From: Tricholoma matsutake
Lineage: Eukaryota > Basidiomycota > Agaricomycetes > Agaricales > Tricholomataceae
Reading direction: 5' to 3'
Assembly: GCA_026075535.2 (NCBI GenBank)
Contig: AP026542.1
Span: 9,548,001 to 9,612,000, forward strand
DNA length: 64,000 nucleotides
Below are positions 33,521-44,589 of this stretch, piece after piece (the stretch's first letter is position 1; every line of letters begins with the position of its first letter). The notes under the pieces were generated by a model. The model had not been told where the DNA came from. It saw only the letters and a program-made list of their open reading frames with translations, and did no database searches. Made by a program: the position numbers and the translations under genes.

Positions 33521-35952
33521 TCAGTTCTCTGTCGAGAGCATCACACGATTGCCAATGTCTAGTTCGAGGTCGGGATTGCACGCGAGATTGGCGTGTGCAG
33601 CTTGTGATACTTTTGCTTTAAGCAGGTTGTCTTGGGCTTCAAAAACATCTTGTTGCAGTTTGTCTATCAGTTCTCGGGCACGCAATTCTTCGGGAGCAGT
33701 CAGCACAATTGGCGTGATGAGGGGTGGAATAAGGCGTGGACTTCGCCCAAGTCGCAGTTGGAAGGGCGAGAATCCAGTCGATTTGTTTACCATGTTCATG
33801 AGGTCAAATCTGATGCATGGCAGCACCCAAGCCCAGCCCTTCTGGTTCCTTGCGACATGATACTGGAGTGCTTGATTAACTGTTTTGTTGGTTCGTTCGC
33901 TTGCACCATCGGTCTGAGGGTGGTAGGCTGAAGACAGTTTGAGTTTAACGCCAGTCAGCTTGTGTAACACAGTCCAGAACTTGGACATGAACAATTTGTC
34001 ACAGTCAGACACAATTTCAAGTGGTAGCCCATTTTCACAGTACCAGCGGTCAAAAAAGATTCTCGCAAGGCCTGTCGTGGTGATGTCTGTTCTGGTGGCC
34101 ACGATTTGGATATCGGCATTCAGTCGGTCAGTCATTGTAAGTATGCAGTTGTAACCATTGTCTTCTGGCAATGGTCCTATGAAGTCCATTGCAACAGAGT
34201 CTCCACACTGATTGGGGATTGGGAGTGGGTGTAAGGGTCCAGCTGGTTTGGTGGTTTTTGACTTGTTGCGTTGGCAGTCAATGCAGCTGGGGATGTATGC
34301 GGATTCCAAGTCCTTCCGCATGTTCAGCCAGTAGTAGGAGTTGCATATTGCACCGTAGGATTTCTCAAATCCAAAGTGACCCAGCGAGTCATGCGCTAGT
34401 CGAAACAGTGATTCACAGATGTTGCCAGTAGAGGGGATCATGAGATGTTCCCCAATGAATAAGAGGTCCCCTTGCTTCTGTACGGATGGCATTCCAGGAG
34501 CAGCAGCTAGTAGTTTTTTGACACCAAGTGTCCGTCTTGTAACCTTCTGTGATAGTAGCATGAAGTTCTGGATCCTGTGATATTGACAGTACAGCGGTTA
34601 CGGCTTGCGTCAAGGCAATGTCAGTTTCAGCGAGTGCATGTGCAGTGAACAGTGGACAAGCATGGGTTTCTGACAGAACAGCGTTGACAGTTGTTAGGCT
34701 CTCATCATTGTCAGGGCAGAATTTGTAGGGTGATCTAGCTTGTTGTATGGCAGCATCGCTAGAAGGGGATAACACAACCGGTAGATGAGAAAGTGTGTCT
34801 GCTACCATGTTGTCTTCACCCTTGATGTAAACGATCTTAGCATCAAATTGGAACATGAACTCCATCCACCGAGCTTGGTGACATGATAAGTCTGGTTGGT
34901 TATCGAAGTTCTCCAGCGTCTTGTGGTCTGTGAAGATTGTGAATGAGGAACCAACCAGGTCCGCTCGCCACTTTTTCAGTGCTCTAATGATCACTAGCAT
35001 TTCTTTTTTATGTACAGGATAGTTTAGTTCAGCACCCTTGAATGTCATTGAGTCGAATGCGACCGGATGCACTGTCTCCCATGTTTTGCCAAATGAGAGG
35101 ACAGCACTTGAGCGGAAGTCGCTTGCATCTGAGGTCATGAAGATTTTTTTGGTAGGGTCAGAGTGATCTATAGTCGTCAGGCAGTCGCGGCTCACTACAA
35201 TTGCTTTTATCGCCTCAAAAGCAAATTGGTGTTCTGAAGCCCACAGCAGGAACGTTTGGTTGGCTTCGGCGGTTGTCAGCAGTGTCAGCATGGCAGTGTG
35301 TTGCAAGGTTTGGGAGGAAGGCGGCAAGATAATGGACGAGTCCCAAGAATCGGCGAACATCTGTTGTGGAGCATGGTCGAGGCCACGCCAGAATACGGTC
35401 AACTTTCTTTGAATCGGCTTCAATCCCGTTTACAGAGATGTGATGGCCAAGGAAATCTATTGCTGAACAGTACAGTTGAGTCTTTTTCAGGTTACAGTAT
35501 AGACGTGCGGTGCGGAGGGCCGTCAGTATTATGTGTACGTTCCGATGGTGTTCTTCAATCGTATCCGACCAAATGACGATGTCATCTAGATATACATGGC
35601 AAATCTTGCCAATGTATTCATGGAGCGCCACTGCCACCCATCGTTGGTGAATGGCAGGTGCGTTTCTCAGTCCCATGGGCATGACAAGCCATTCATATAG
35701 CCCAAAAGGTGCTGATACTGCTGTTAATGGTACGTCGTCAGGGTGCATTCTAGTTTGGAAAAAACTGTTGGTCATATCAATTGTAGCCCAGATTTTGCCT
35801 TTGGCGCAATCGTTGAGGATGTCATCTACCTGTGGTGGAGGGTGTGAATCAATGACAGTATTAGCATTCAGTTGCCAGTAGTTGTTGACCCAGCGTGGTA
35901 GCACCATTGTGTCGGCTTTGGGGATAATGAATGCAGGTGATGCCCAGGACAA
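33521..35952 (-). pseudogene. gypsy 2 pol: RT, RNase H, integrase
   Basis: RT (35952-35215) shows SPAFIIPKAD, KIWATIDMTNSFFQTRM and VYLDDIVIW with intact DD. The thumb has RRFLGLVHYLAAFLPNLA. RNase H (35423-34413 frame) shows TSDASDF, KKEMLVIIRALKKW and FTDHKTLENF. Integrase (34561-33521) shows HDSLGHFG, an IDCQRNKSKT zinc region, MDFIGPLPEDNGYN, VSDCDKLF and DGASERTNK. Frame changes near 35280 and 34460 separate the three blocks. These are few, so inactivation looks recent. Confidence 0.9.
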
Positions 35953-36039
35953 AGCCGACGGTCTGATTTGCCCGGCATCTAAATGTTTCTGCAGTAATAT
36001 GCCCCACGCCTCACAGAATTTCCGTGGACACTGGTACGT

Positions 36040-37335
36040 TCATGTTTTAATTGTGTGTTCCGCGTTTTTGAGTTTGATACATGCTTGGACATCTGTAGGC
36101 AGTTGGTCCATGTGTGGTATGGGCTCAAAGATTTCTTTGAATTCTGCTTTAAGCATATCTTCGTGGTGCATCAGTTCAGCGACATGGCTCAGTGTTTCAA
36201 CATGTTTGTTGATTGCACCGACGACATCAAAGGGTTTGACATAGTCGAATGACATCAGATGCCTGCGAGCACTCAGTACGTATTTCAGTTCTGCAAGTAC
36301 TAGTTTACAATCTGCACAGACTTGCTTCAGTTGTTCTTTCAGCTTTGGTTTCTTACGTTTTGGAAGTGGCAAGGGTGCAGGGTTCAACAGATCATAATTT
36401 GTCTGTTTATCTATACATGTATGTGCAGTGTGATCAGTTACAATGGAATTATGTGATAAAAAGGGCAGTCCAAGTATGATTGAAGTACAGAGGTGCGGGG
36501 CTATGAGGGCACGTACAGTTTGAGATGTCCATTGGTCATCTAGTGAAGTAACGGAAAGTTTAACCCATTCAGTCAGGGTGGTGCGAGACAATGCATCAGA
36601 TGATTTTACAGCGACATCGACAGTTTCAGGTTCAGGTAACAGGCAGCGGCATAAGCCCAGTTTTGTGACTAGGTCTGTGTGAATGAGCACAATGTGAGCA
36701 CCATTGTCAAGCAGCATAGGGACAGTGACGGGCAGTGAAACGTTAGGGCCGGTAACGGTACCTTCCCACCACAGATGTGGGGCATGGAAAGGGGCACTCA
36801 CCTCATCATTCTCGTCATCCTCAGTGTTGGAACCTTCCCCGAGTGCGGACAACGCTGAAGGGAAGGTGGCTGCTGTTTCATCCACCCATGACCCAATGGC
36901 CGCAATAGGTTGACTTTGGGATTTGTTCTTGGGTGCCGTGCTACCAGAGCTCGGTCCAGCAATAGCAGTGGCAGGGATGTTGACTGCAGCATTTAATGTG
37001 CCTGGCACAGACGGTGGAGGAGGATGGAGGGGGTGATTAATGAGGCCGGTGTATGTGGCAGCATCTGGGAAACCATACGGGCAGTTCTTTGAGATGTGGT
37101 GTACATTGAGACGACGGCACTTGCGGCAGCCATTGTTATTGTCAAGTTGGTCATGTTCGGCGTCAGTGAGGGCTGCTAAACGTCGGATGGTTCCTGCAAT
37201 TGCCGCCGTAGTAGCAGCGGCAGCATTTGCAGTATAGGTAGCAGCATTGGCTGGACCGTTGGTGCCACGACGACACTTGTTGGTGTCTTCATGGCGGTTG
37301 AAAACTTCTTTGGTGACCTTGCAAGCCCGTTTCAA
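36040..37335 (-). CDS. gypsy 2 Gag C-terminus (zinc knuckle) and aspartic protease
   Basis: A 431-residue frame without stops. It has an Ala-rich linker, NNGCRKCRRLNVHHISKNC (C-x2-C-x5-H-x4-C-like knuckle, with spacing different from the canonical CCHC) and a disordered region. The retropepsin segment VPMLLDNGAHIVLIHTDLVTKL has DNGA in place of D-S/T-G. The flap-side motif is SIILGLPFLSHN. The frame runs on toward RT, where a break occurs near 36040. Confidence 0.8.
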   Translation of the reverse strand: MKRACKVTKEVFNRHEDTNKCRRGTNGPANAATYTANAAAATTAAIAGTIRRLAALTDAEHDQLDNNNGCRKCRRLNVHHISKNCPYGFPDAATYTGLINHPLHPPPPSVPGTLNAAVNIPATAIAGPSSGSTAPKNKSQSQPIAAIGSWVDETAATFPSALSALGEGSNTEDDENDEVSAPFHAPHLWWEGTVTGPNVSLPVTVPMLLDNGAHIVLIHTDLVTKLGLCRCLLPEPETVDVAVKSSDALSRTTLTEWVKLSVTSLDDQWTSQTVRALIAPHLCTSIILGLPFLSHNSIVTDHTAHTCIDKQTNYDLLNPAPLPLPKRKKPKLKEQLKQVCADCKLVLAELKYVLSARRHLMSFDYVKPFDVVGAINKHVETLSHVAELMHHEDMLKAEFKEIFEPIPHMDQLPTDVQACIKLKNAEHTIKT

Positions 37336-37336
37336 G

Positions 37337-38266
37337 TCTGCGTGACAGTTTTCGTCATGTCATTTGACTTCGAGGGCCCACGGCCTCAAGACCAGTATCT
37401 TGTCTACCTTGTTTGCATTGCAGCGGCGCGTTAATTCAGGGTCGAGGCCAGCTTCTAGCTTTTCACAGAGGGAAGTATCAGAGAAGTGAGAAGGGGTGTT
37501 TGCAAGAAGGGAGTTGAGAGACTGCATATGCGAGAACCAGTCCCAGAAGGATTGGTTTTGTTTCAGGGTTGCTGCAAGAATTCAGTGGCGGACGGTGGGT
37601 TCCCAGTCAGGGTCTAGGTAATTTGCATGTAGTTCGGTCATGAAGTCAGGGAAGGACAGAGTCAACAGCCTGTTGCGGTCACCGCTGATCCAGTCACAGA
37701 TCTGAGTATCCCTGAAACACCCGAGGATTTTTCGGACCTGATCTTCCTCCTTGATCTCCTTACTGTCAAAGAAATCCAGGCAGCCAAGTTCGAACGTGCA
37801 CATGACGGCTGGATCGATCTCGCCAGCAAGGAGCACAGGCGATTTGGACTGGTGGACATGTTCCACAACAGCGAGCTGATTGGAAATGAAAGACATTGCA
37901 AGTGAGGCGCGATTGGTGTTGGAGATGGGGTACTCAAAGTCTGAGGAGGAGTCAGATTCAGTTCGAAGACGGAGAGGCGGTGCGGTTGGGGTAACTATAT
38001 GTGTATTTATCAGGGCTGCAGTAGGTGATTGAGGGTTGTTGTCCTCGTTTTCAGGGATTGGAGTTAATGCAGATACAGGAGACTATGACGGTGCGGAAGC
38101 AGTGCCTGATGGGCCAGCTGCTGGGCGACGTGATGCTGGTGTACTGGGAGCAGAAACAGTAGACCACAAATGCGTCAATACGTGTGTCGCCAGGGTGGAG
38201 GTTCTTTTCTGCGACAGTTTGGAAATTAAGGAACGGCGGGGAACTAGCAGTGATGAACGGTAACAA
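37337..38266 (-). pseudogene. gypsy 2 Gag, N-terminal part
   Basis: The segment 37896-37582 reads ELGCLDFFDSKEIKEEDQVR, ILGCFRDTQICDWISGDRNR and FMTELHANYLDPDWEPTVRH, which fits the retrotransposon Gag capsid fold. After a stop it continues LKQNQSFWDWFSHMQSLNS. Frames upstream to about 38266 are Ser/Pro-rich. Confidence 0.7.
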
Positions 38267-38305
38267 TGGGACAGTTTCAGTACTGATCTGTATTCAAAAA
38301 AAAAG

Positions 38306-38534
38306 TGTAAGCTCACCTCAATAGAGTTGAGCTTCACTAGATCAGATGAGACAGAATAGGACCAGTATATATAATAAAGCGAGAGGCAAGCAGAGAGTAC
38401 AGCAGTAAGCAAAGGTGAACGTAAGTGGGGAAAAAAAGGAAGGAAAAGATGATGATGTTGAGTTTGTAGTATATATGGGGGAATGTGACAGCAGTGCAAA
38501 TAACTGTAACTGATTAGTAAGCTCCAGGATTACA
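38306..38534 (-). repeat. gypsy 2 LTR (5' LTR)
   Basis: Partner of 32715-32943 with two substitutions. Its outer border meets the target duplication CCCTC at 38535-38539. Confidence 0.95.
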
Positions 38535-38638
38535 CCCTCATATGTTTCCATACCCTTACCCCTAAGGGTAGGGTGTTCAGGGGTAGGGGTAAGGGTATGA
38601 GATTTGACACCCAGGGGTAACCCCTGCCTTGCACCCTA

Positions 38639-38950
38639 CTCACCAGCAGCTTCATACAATTCTACTGAGGTCCCCAATTACAGGCAATCTGATGAGGGGA
38701 ACAAAGTTTACTAAAAGCACAGTAACCACTTAGCTGACACAGAGAAAATAATAAAGGCCTAGATGTCAATGATGGAGAGATTCCCATCATAAAGAACTTC
38801 TTTTTCTTGCGAGCTTACATTGATAAAGTGGATGAGGAGTTCATAAAAGTACATGATATGGTCCTGATGTTCTCCATGGCTGGTGCCCAGTTACATCCCA
38901 GCAAAACATCAGGACACATCTGGCACTCGTTATAGAAAAAAGTGTGGGAG
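38639..38950 (+). pseudogene. transposase-like gene, continuation after the MITE
   Basis: Reading resumes in register with KKPHQ of 31378: QLHTILLRSPITGNLM. After decay, KVDEEFIKVHDMVLMFSMAG, then AQLHPSKTSGHIWHS is found before a stop. I recall DMVLMFSIDGAQL in relatives; here the Asp is Ala, so a likely catalytic residue is gone. This proves that the MITE (and what it contains) landed inside this gene. Confidence 0.5.
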
Positions 38951-39439
38951 GCTTCATCCCAGGGCAAGCCGACCGAATTGCGCGGTTTTTTTTTGGGGGG
39001 TGGGGAAGGGGTCGAAATAACAAAGCTTCTGAGTTTCAGGAGGATTAAATGGAAGTGTGTTGCCCGTGACTTGCTCGGGGCGCTGGAACACTGATATGCT
39101 TAGGAAGTAAGTAATATTTTGCAGAGTGCTTCTGGTTTTAACTCACAGTGAGATCTCATACGTTTCATAACTTGCAGTGGACTACCGTCTTGGTGAAGCA
39201 TAGACACACAACCAGTCTAACAGCAGCCGTGAACTCAAAGGGAACTTGGAGGGGGATGGTTTTGGTAACAACAGGTGCAAATCGGTATTCTTCACGGGAC
39301 CCGGGCCGGTTACTATGTCAATCACTCCCAACGGTTCAGAGGTAAGAGTGGACGGTTTCTGCCTGATGTAATAATTCTGAATACATTTATCGCCGTTCAA
39401 GCTATATTCAATCAGTGTAACGAACGCTCTTCTTCGAAT
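38951..39439. other. intergenic, upstream of gluconokinase
   Basis: It contains T- and G-runs near 38988-39008 and then ordinary sequence leading to the gluconokinase start. It probably includes that gene's promoter and 5' UTR. No clear TATA motif stands out. Confidence 0.4.
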
Positions 39440-40143
39440 ATGCCTTCTACCGATGCGATGACGCCACAGTGCGTGCTCATCGTGATTATGGTTCGTCCAA
39501 GCCTACTATCACCGGGAAAGACTATTATTTATGGGCCAGTGACCTTCCCATTCTCTAGGGAGTCTCAGGAACCGGGAAGTCGACCCTGGGAAACGCACTT
39601 GCAAAGACGCTCGGCATACCTTACGTGGAAGGCGATGATTTGCATCCCAAGTCAAATGTCGAGAAGATGTCATCAGGTCATCCGCTCGACGATGCCGACA
39701 GAGAGCCGTGGCTGGAGCTCATACGCAACACTGCTGAGCGTAAGGTAGTCCAAATGCAGGCTGATACTCGCATGCTGGGCATTGTTGTTGGATGTTCGGC
39801 GCTAAAAAGGTATTATCGGGATATCTTGCGTGGTATCGTCAAGCCCGTAATGAAGGACCAGAAGTTGCCCGAGAACTTGAACGCTACTTGGCCTAACCTC
39901 CTGTCCACGTATTTTGTCTTTATCGATGGGTCGAGAGAAATTTTGATGGAGCGGATGGAGAAGAGGACTGATCATTTCATGAAAGCTTCCATGCTGGAGA
40001 GCCAGTTGAGGACATTGGAAAATCCTGTCGGAGAAGAAGGAGTGGTGGTAGTTTCTTTGCATGATGCTACGAATCTGCAGATCAAGCAGGCTCTCGATGG
40101 GTTGATGAGGTTTCCTGGTTTTGATCTCGTGGACAGACGGTGA
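39440..40143 (+). CDS. gluconokinase
   Basis: The enzyme phosphorylates D-gluconate with ATP to 6-phosphogluconate, feeding the pentose phosphate pathway in the cytosol. Exon 1 is 39440-39490 and exon 2 is 39559-40143, split by a 68-nt GT-AG intron; the product is 211 residues, the usual size. The splice joins the P-loop: CVLIVIM then GVSGTGKSTLG (Walker A). EGDDLHP (substrate side), DDADREPWL, CSALKRYYRDILRG and DHFMKASMLESQLRTLE are family signatures. ATG 39440 is chosen as the first in frame; ATG 39458 is an alternative. All motifs look intact, so it is probably functional. Confidence 0.93.
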
Positions 40144-40420
40144 AATACTTCTTCGGGTATACATTATTGGCAATGGGATGCTAGCCACGCCGTAGCTTCA
40201 ATGCTGAGGCAGAGTAAGGTTCCTAAATTGATAAGATAAATTTCAATGTAATACAACGCGATTGTACACCCAGCATGCGCAAGGTGAGACAATAGACCAC
40301 TATAACCGAATTCGGAATCGATTTGGGAGAGGACGATGCCAAACTGGACCAAATCTCGGCAATTCCCGGATTGGGCGACGCGTACACCACTGAACGCGTC
40401 AGTTGTCCACATTTCTTATC

Positions 40421-41601
40421 ATGGTACGTCTCACTCATTCATAGCACCCGTTGTATATCTATAACTAACCTCAAACAGGCCAGACGATATGACAGTAAGT
40501 ATGTTCCCGAGCCAACCTACGATCGCTCACATGCATCATAATCCTGATCAGGTCGTACAACGATATTCTCGCCGGAGGGTGCGTTTTTACAAGGGTTGTA
40601 CTCCTTTCGTATCACTTAATTTGATGCTTTCCAGGCCGGCTATATCAAAGTCAGTCGCTAGTGGGACGTTGAATTCGAAACAAGTGCTAACCGGTGCAAT
40701 TGAACAGTTGAATATGCCATGGAGGCTATCTCGCATGCAGGAACAGTCTTGGGTGTCCTGGCAAAAGACGGTGTAGTTCTTGCAGCTGAAAAGAAAGTAA
40801 CAGGAAAGCTCTTGGATCTATCACTCGCAAAAGAGGGAGGGTACGGAGGCAGTGGCGAGAAGATTTACTTGCTCAACTCGTGTGTCTTAAATTTTTTATA
40901 ACCGGTCTGATCTCACGCCCTTTGATATCTTGAATAGAAATGTGATAGGAGGAGTGGCTGGACTCACGGCTGATGCGAATTCACTTGTCAACTATGCACG
41001 GACAGCTGCACAACGGCATCTCCTGACGTACAACGAAGATATTCCTGTAGAGCTCCTGGCACAGCGACTGTGCGATATGAAGCAGGGGTATACGCAATTC
41101 GGAGGTACCACATCGGTTGTCCGAACGCTCGTTCTCAATTAAACGCAATTTTCAGGATTGCGACCGTTCGGTGTATCTATCCTTTATGCAGGCTATGACC
41201 CCCACTACCATTTCCAACTATACCACTCGGATCCATCAGGTAACTACTCCGGATGGAAAGCGACGTGTATCGGTGCCAATAATGGAACTGCGCAAAGCTT
41301 GTTGAAGCAGGAGTACAAGGATGATATCGTTGTTAAAGATGCGATCGGACTGGTGTTGAGGACGATGAGCAAGACTATGGACAGCACAACGTTAGGAAGC
41401 GAGAAGCGTGAGTATTACTTCATAAGCTTCATAACATGCTCATGATTCTCATCTCTCTCAGTCGAGTTTGCTGTCCTGACGGTGGATACTGAAACCAAGC
41501 AGCCAAAAGCGAAGATTTACAAGCCTTCCGAGATCGACGCCTTGCTTCTCGCAGAGGGTCTGACAAAGAAGGAAGAGGATACCGAGATGAAAGCTGCTTG
41601 A
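40421..41601 (+). CDS. PRE9: 20S proteasome subunit alpha-3 (PSMA4/Pre9 type)
   Basis: An alpha-ring subunit of the 20S proteasome, which gates substrate entry to the proteolytic chamber. Eight exons: 40421-40423, 40479-40494, 40552-40578, 40635-40649, 40708-40879, 40938-41104, 41156-41407 and 41462-41601. They join to 263 residues. The first exon is only the ATG, and exons 2-4 are 16, 27 and 15 nt. The product begins [20 protein letters not shown], the alpha-subunit signature. It has [54 protein letters not shown] and [18 protein letters not shown], with a Lys/Glu-rich tail. These motifs match yeast Pre9 and human PSMA4. All junctions are GT-AG and in phase. It ends 178 bp from the convergent copper transporter. 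Confidence 0.95.
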
Positions 41602-41778
41602 TTCTGTAACTGTACCTTAACTTCAATTGACTGGTTTAACAGTTCGCGTTTAGATGTTATGAAACTATATATACAGCATAGTAAGGACAAGATAAGCAAT
41701 ACCGGAACTTGGTTTAAGGCTGTCGGAAGTAGATTCTATTCCGTTACGTCTGATATAAACGAAGAGTTTATTCCATCA

Positions 41779-42492
41779 TCAATGGCATGCCATCCCTTTG
41801 CCATTTGAATCGGACAGCAGTGCATCAACATTCATTGTAGAGCCCAAGATATAGTGACCAAGCGCAGCGCCTAGGACAACAGAGAAGATGAGGTAGGCCT
41901 AACGGGCAACAGAGTTAGAAAGCGTGGATAACAAGTATATATCAGATACGCACATTGTAAGTCATAAAGACAAGCATCAGGAAGAAAGACAAGCAAACAG
42001 ATGCACCATAGAGTAACGCCCGAATGACACGCGATACGAGCGGCACTGGTGTCCTGCATATATCTCATAAGGACTGTTGGTTGAGATAGGAGCTTACATC
42101 AAACTCACCCTGTCCGAGTGATTCTCCAAAGGCTCTTTCCTATTAGTGGAGACTGCTCCTGCTCAGGCAGTTCGGGAGTGCTCCTCCCGCTAGTGATACG
42201 CAATTTTCCCTTTGCCTTCACATTAAGCGCCGATGCGAGATTATAATCATATTGTTTTTGAAACGCGCGCAGGTACTCATAGAAGATCCCCAACGCAACA
42301 ATGACGGCACATGAGAAGACGAACGAGGTATTGGACCTGATGTGCCAGCTCGGAAAGACGACACAGGTATTGATTATCTGGGTGTTCCTGAGCTCTGGGT
42401 CAGTGTGGCTCTATGAAGACTTGTCTTGAGGTGTACCATAGCATGTGCATTTGACATTGCGGTCCCATGTCTCCATGACCTCCGTGATCCAT
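41779..42492 (-). CDS. CTR-family copper transporter
   Basis: A small trimeric membrane transporter for Cu(I) uptake, at the plasma membrane or vacuole. The minus-strand exons are 42492-42437, 42387-42109, 42053-41954 and 41898-41779, giving 184 residues. The N-terminus MDHGGHGDMGPQCQMHML is Met/His-rich for copper capture. TM1 follows WNTQIINTCVVFPSWHIRSN and is FVFSCAVIVALGIFYEYLRA. TM2 contains FFLMLVFMTYN with the MxxxM copper motif. TM3 contains VVLGAALGHY with the GxxxG packing motif. A hydrophilic loop (about residues 65-110) separates TM1 and TM2. The short N-terminus resembles vacuolar CTR2-type proteins, but the location is inference. All introns are GT-AG. Confidence 0.93.
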
Positions 42493-42909
42493 TCCGATTA
42501 TGAGAGTAGGTGGCCTGGCAAGGTGCAGAGAGAGGGTGGGAGAAAAACAATGTTTGACGTGGGAGATGCAATCGCCACCGCACTAGTCAGTCGTATAGGA
42601 GCTATTAGTAGATTGCAGATGGTATGTGAACGACTGTCTTCATTACTACTTCAAATGGAGGACTACCAAATACAATGTAGTCGCCACATATGTATACACG
42701 AGGAAAGTCGAACGTGTCGGTGATTCCTTTCCATTTGACAATAAGACATCAATCAAGGAAGCAAGTATGGAAACCTTTTCCGTCGCGCTGTCACTGGTAG
42801 CGACAGAAGTATACACTTCCGCAATTGCAACAAGGGTCTTGGACTTGCTATATTCCCTGAGCTGGAACAGCATCAACAGGAGAATGGCTTGCACATGACG
42901 ATGGTACAG

Positions 42910-44547
42910 CTATGATCCTGAGCCGGGACCCAGGTCGCTCATGGCCTGCTGCACCTCAAGCCGTTCTATGACCGCGCGATGCAGGCTAGAACGAGATTTC
43001 CTGAACTTCAATTTTCCCGCTTGCACCTCGGATGTAGCACTTGCAGGCTCAGCCTGTTGCAATGGTGCATCCTTCGTCGGCAGTCGCATGTGTGCCGGAA
43101 CGATGATGGGAGTCGATCGTGGTGGTGGGGGCCACTGTTATAGCCCGTGAATGAAGAAATGATGGAAATGTATGTATTACCTAAACTTACCCCACGATTG
43201 GGCTGATTGAAGTGCAACGCTGCCCAGGGAGGGTACTCTTTCTCGAGTCGCACGATGTGGTTTTCAAGAAACTTGAGTCGATCGAGGAGGAAACGCGGTG
43301 GGGAAGGAACTGTCAATGAAGTCCGCACAATTATAGGGACATCTTCAATCAGTTAGAGTGGAACATACCATACCGAATTGCTAGATGTTTCTCGATATTA
43401 CTCAGACGCTCATCGAGACCAGGATGCCGATCTGATGTGAGGTCATCTTGGCTTTGCCCAAAGCCTACCTTGGTGTGCATACGAGAATCTGAGCCTCTAG
43501 CTTTCTGTTTTCCTTTCGCCTTCGAAGGTTCTAGTAGCTTGACAGTCCTACTCAGAGGTCCTTCCTCATTCTTTGCAATGTCATATTTCATTTGCACATC
43601 CCGATCGAGAGCTTTCGCATCCACACGAGCACAGGAGGGAATATCCGCAACGGAGGAGTTGGCATCCTTGTTAGGTTGCCGTTTCTTTTCCGCTGGAGTA
43701 TATACGAACTCAGCGCGATTGGACGTATCATTTCGGGCCCTGTTTTGGGCTAAGAATGACGATATAGATTTGTTGATCTGAGAGTAAATCAGAATAACCT
43801 ATAAAAGATCTGAAAAAGCCTGACGGTTGAAGGAGAACAAGGCTGAGCCCCATTTTCAAGATGCAGGTAGTCCAGCTTTCTTTCCTCCAGTGGTCGTTCC
43901 GACAACTCTGTCGCATCGTCTTCGCGACCCGCAGATTTCCCTAGCGCCTAACGAGGAAGTGTTGAGATCCATGTTCAGGAGGCCTGACAGGTACCTACCG
44001 ATATGTTCCTGCTGAGTTCTGTCAGTGCATCGTGGACCTTCTTCTGTTCCCAAACAGGGTTCATGACAAGAATGTCGGCCTCAAAGCCAGCCGCGGCTTG
44101 CGTCAAGCCCAATCTCGTCAGGAATAAAACAATGACTTCATCCCAATGGCGATACGACTCCGGAGGCGGGGGTGAGTGAGAAGACATCGGAGACTTTGGC
44201 CTTGTTGAGATGTTAGCCAGTGCTGTAGTCTGGACGTCACTAGTCACATCCTGTGGTTGGTATGGCACGAAAGATCCTTGCTGGAGAGCTTGGTAATTTC
44301 CGGGATAAGCATATCCTCCTACAGATGGCCAACCGCTTTGCCATGAGGCGTAGCTATAGTAAGACGGGTTTCCTGCAGTACCACTGCCAACGGCTGGCTG
44401 TGAGTAATAAGGCTGAGTCGATGTTGTAGCGAGTCTTGAGTTATAAGCATGAGAACTATGCTGATATGTTAGGCGCACAGGAGCTTGCGAACCCGCAACA
44501 GGAGAGTCATGTTGAATGGATCCTGAGTTGGAGGACTCGCTTGTCAT
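42910..44547 (-). CDS. conserved unknown protein, 433 residues
   Basis: Four exons (44547-43999, 43777-43369, 43309-43191 and 43134-42910) join in phase at GT-AG sites into one frame without stops. Residues 1-130 are low complexity, rich in Ser, Tyr, Gln and Pro. HWDEVIVLFLTRLGLTQAAA (about 144-163) starts a short helical domain. INKSISSFLAQNRARNDTSN, a Lys-rich patch (KAKGKQKARG) and a coiled-coil-like RFLLDRLKFLENHIVRLEKE follow. The C-terminus has RSSLHRAVIERLEVQQAMSD. I do not recognise a named domain. Charge and helices suggest a nuclear or scaffold role, but this is a guess. The exon 2 acceptor is the least certain junction. Confidence 0.65.
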
Positions 44548-44589
44548 GATAATGAGCGCTGTTGTTTGTGTGAAACCAAATATTCGCCC

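Larger units (their letters stand above)
32715..38534 (-). mobile_element. complete Ty3/gypsy chromovirus copy 2 (young)
   Basis: The two LTRs (32715-32943 and 38306-38534) differ at two of 229 positions, one of them CpG to TpG. The target duplication CCCTC flanks them (32710-32714 and 38535-38539). The element reads on the minus strand: gag, protease, RT, RNase H, integrase, chromodomain. It is the same family as copy 1, with pol protein similarity, the same PBS-side A/T run and shared DNA after pol. It has few frame breaks but is probably no longer fully intact. Confidence 0.95.
31379..38638 (-). mobile_element. complete hAT-type MITE, twice interrupted
   Basis: The ends TAAGGCAAGGCAGGG and, inverted, TAGGGTGCAAGGCAGGGG are flanked by a perfect 8-bp duplication CTCACCAG (31371-31378 and 38639-38646). 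The MITE proper is only three pieces: 31379-31557, 32496-32714 and 38535-38638, about 0.5 kb. The copy at 29528-29943 shows the pieces are contiguous in an uninterrupted relative. The terminal zones are G/T-biased and internally palindromic (GGGTAAGGGTATG and CATACCCTTACCC). TAGGG/CAGGG starts plus an 8-bp duplication indicate hAT. It is non-autonomous. Confidence 0.85.

Noticed and set aside
42646..42894. Small hydrophobic open frame on the minus strand upstream of the copper transporter
   Set aside because: No family motif or splice continuity; it lies in the CTR promoter region and looks fortuitous.
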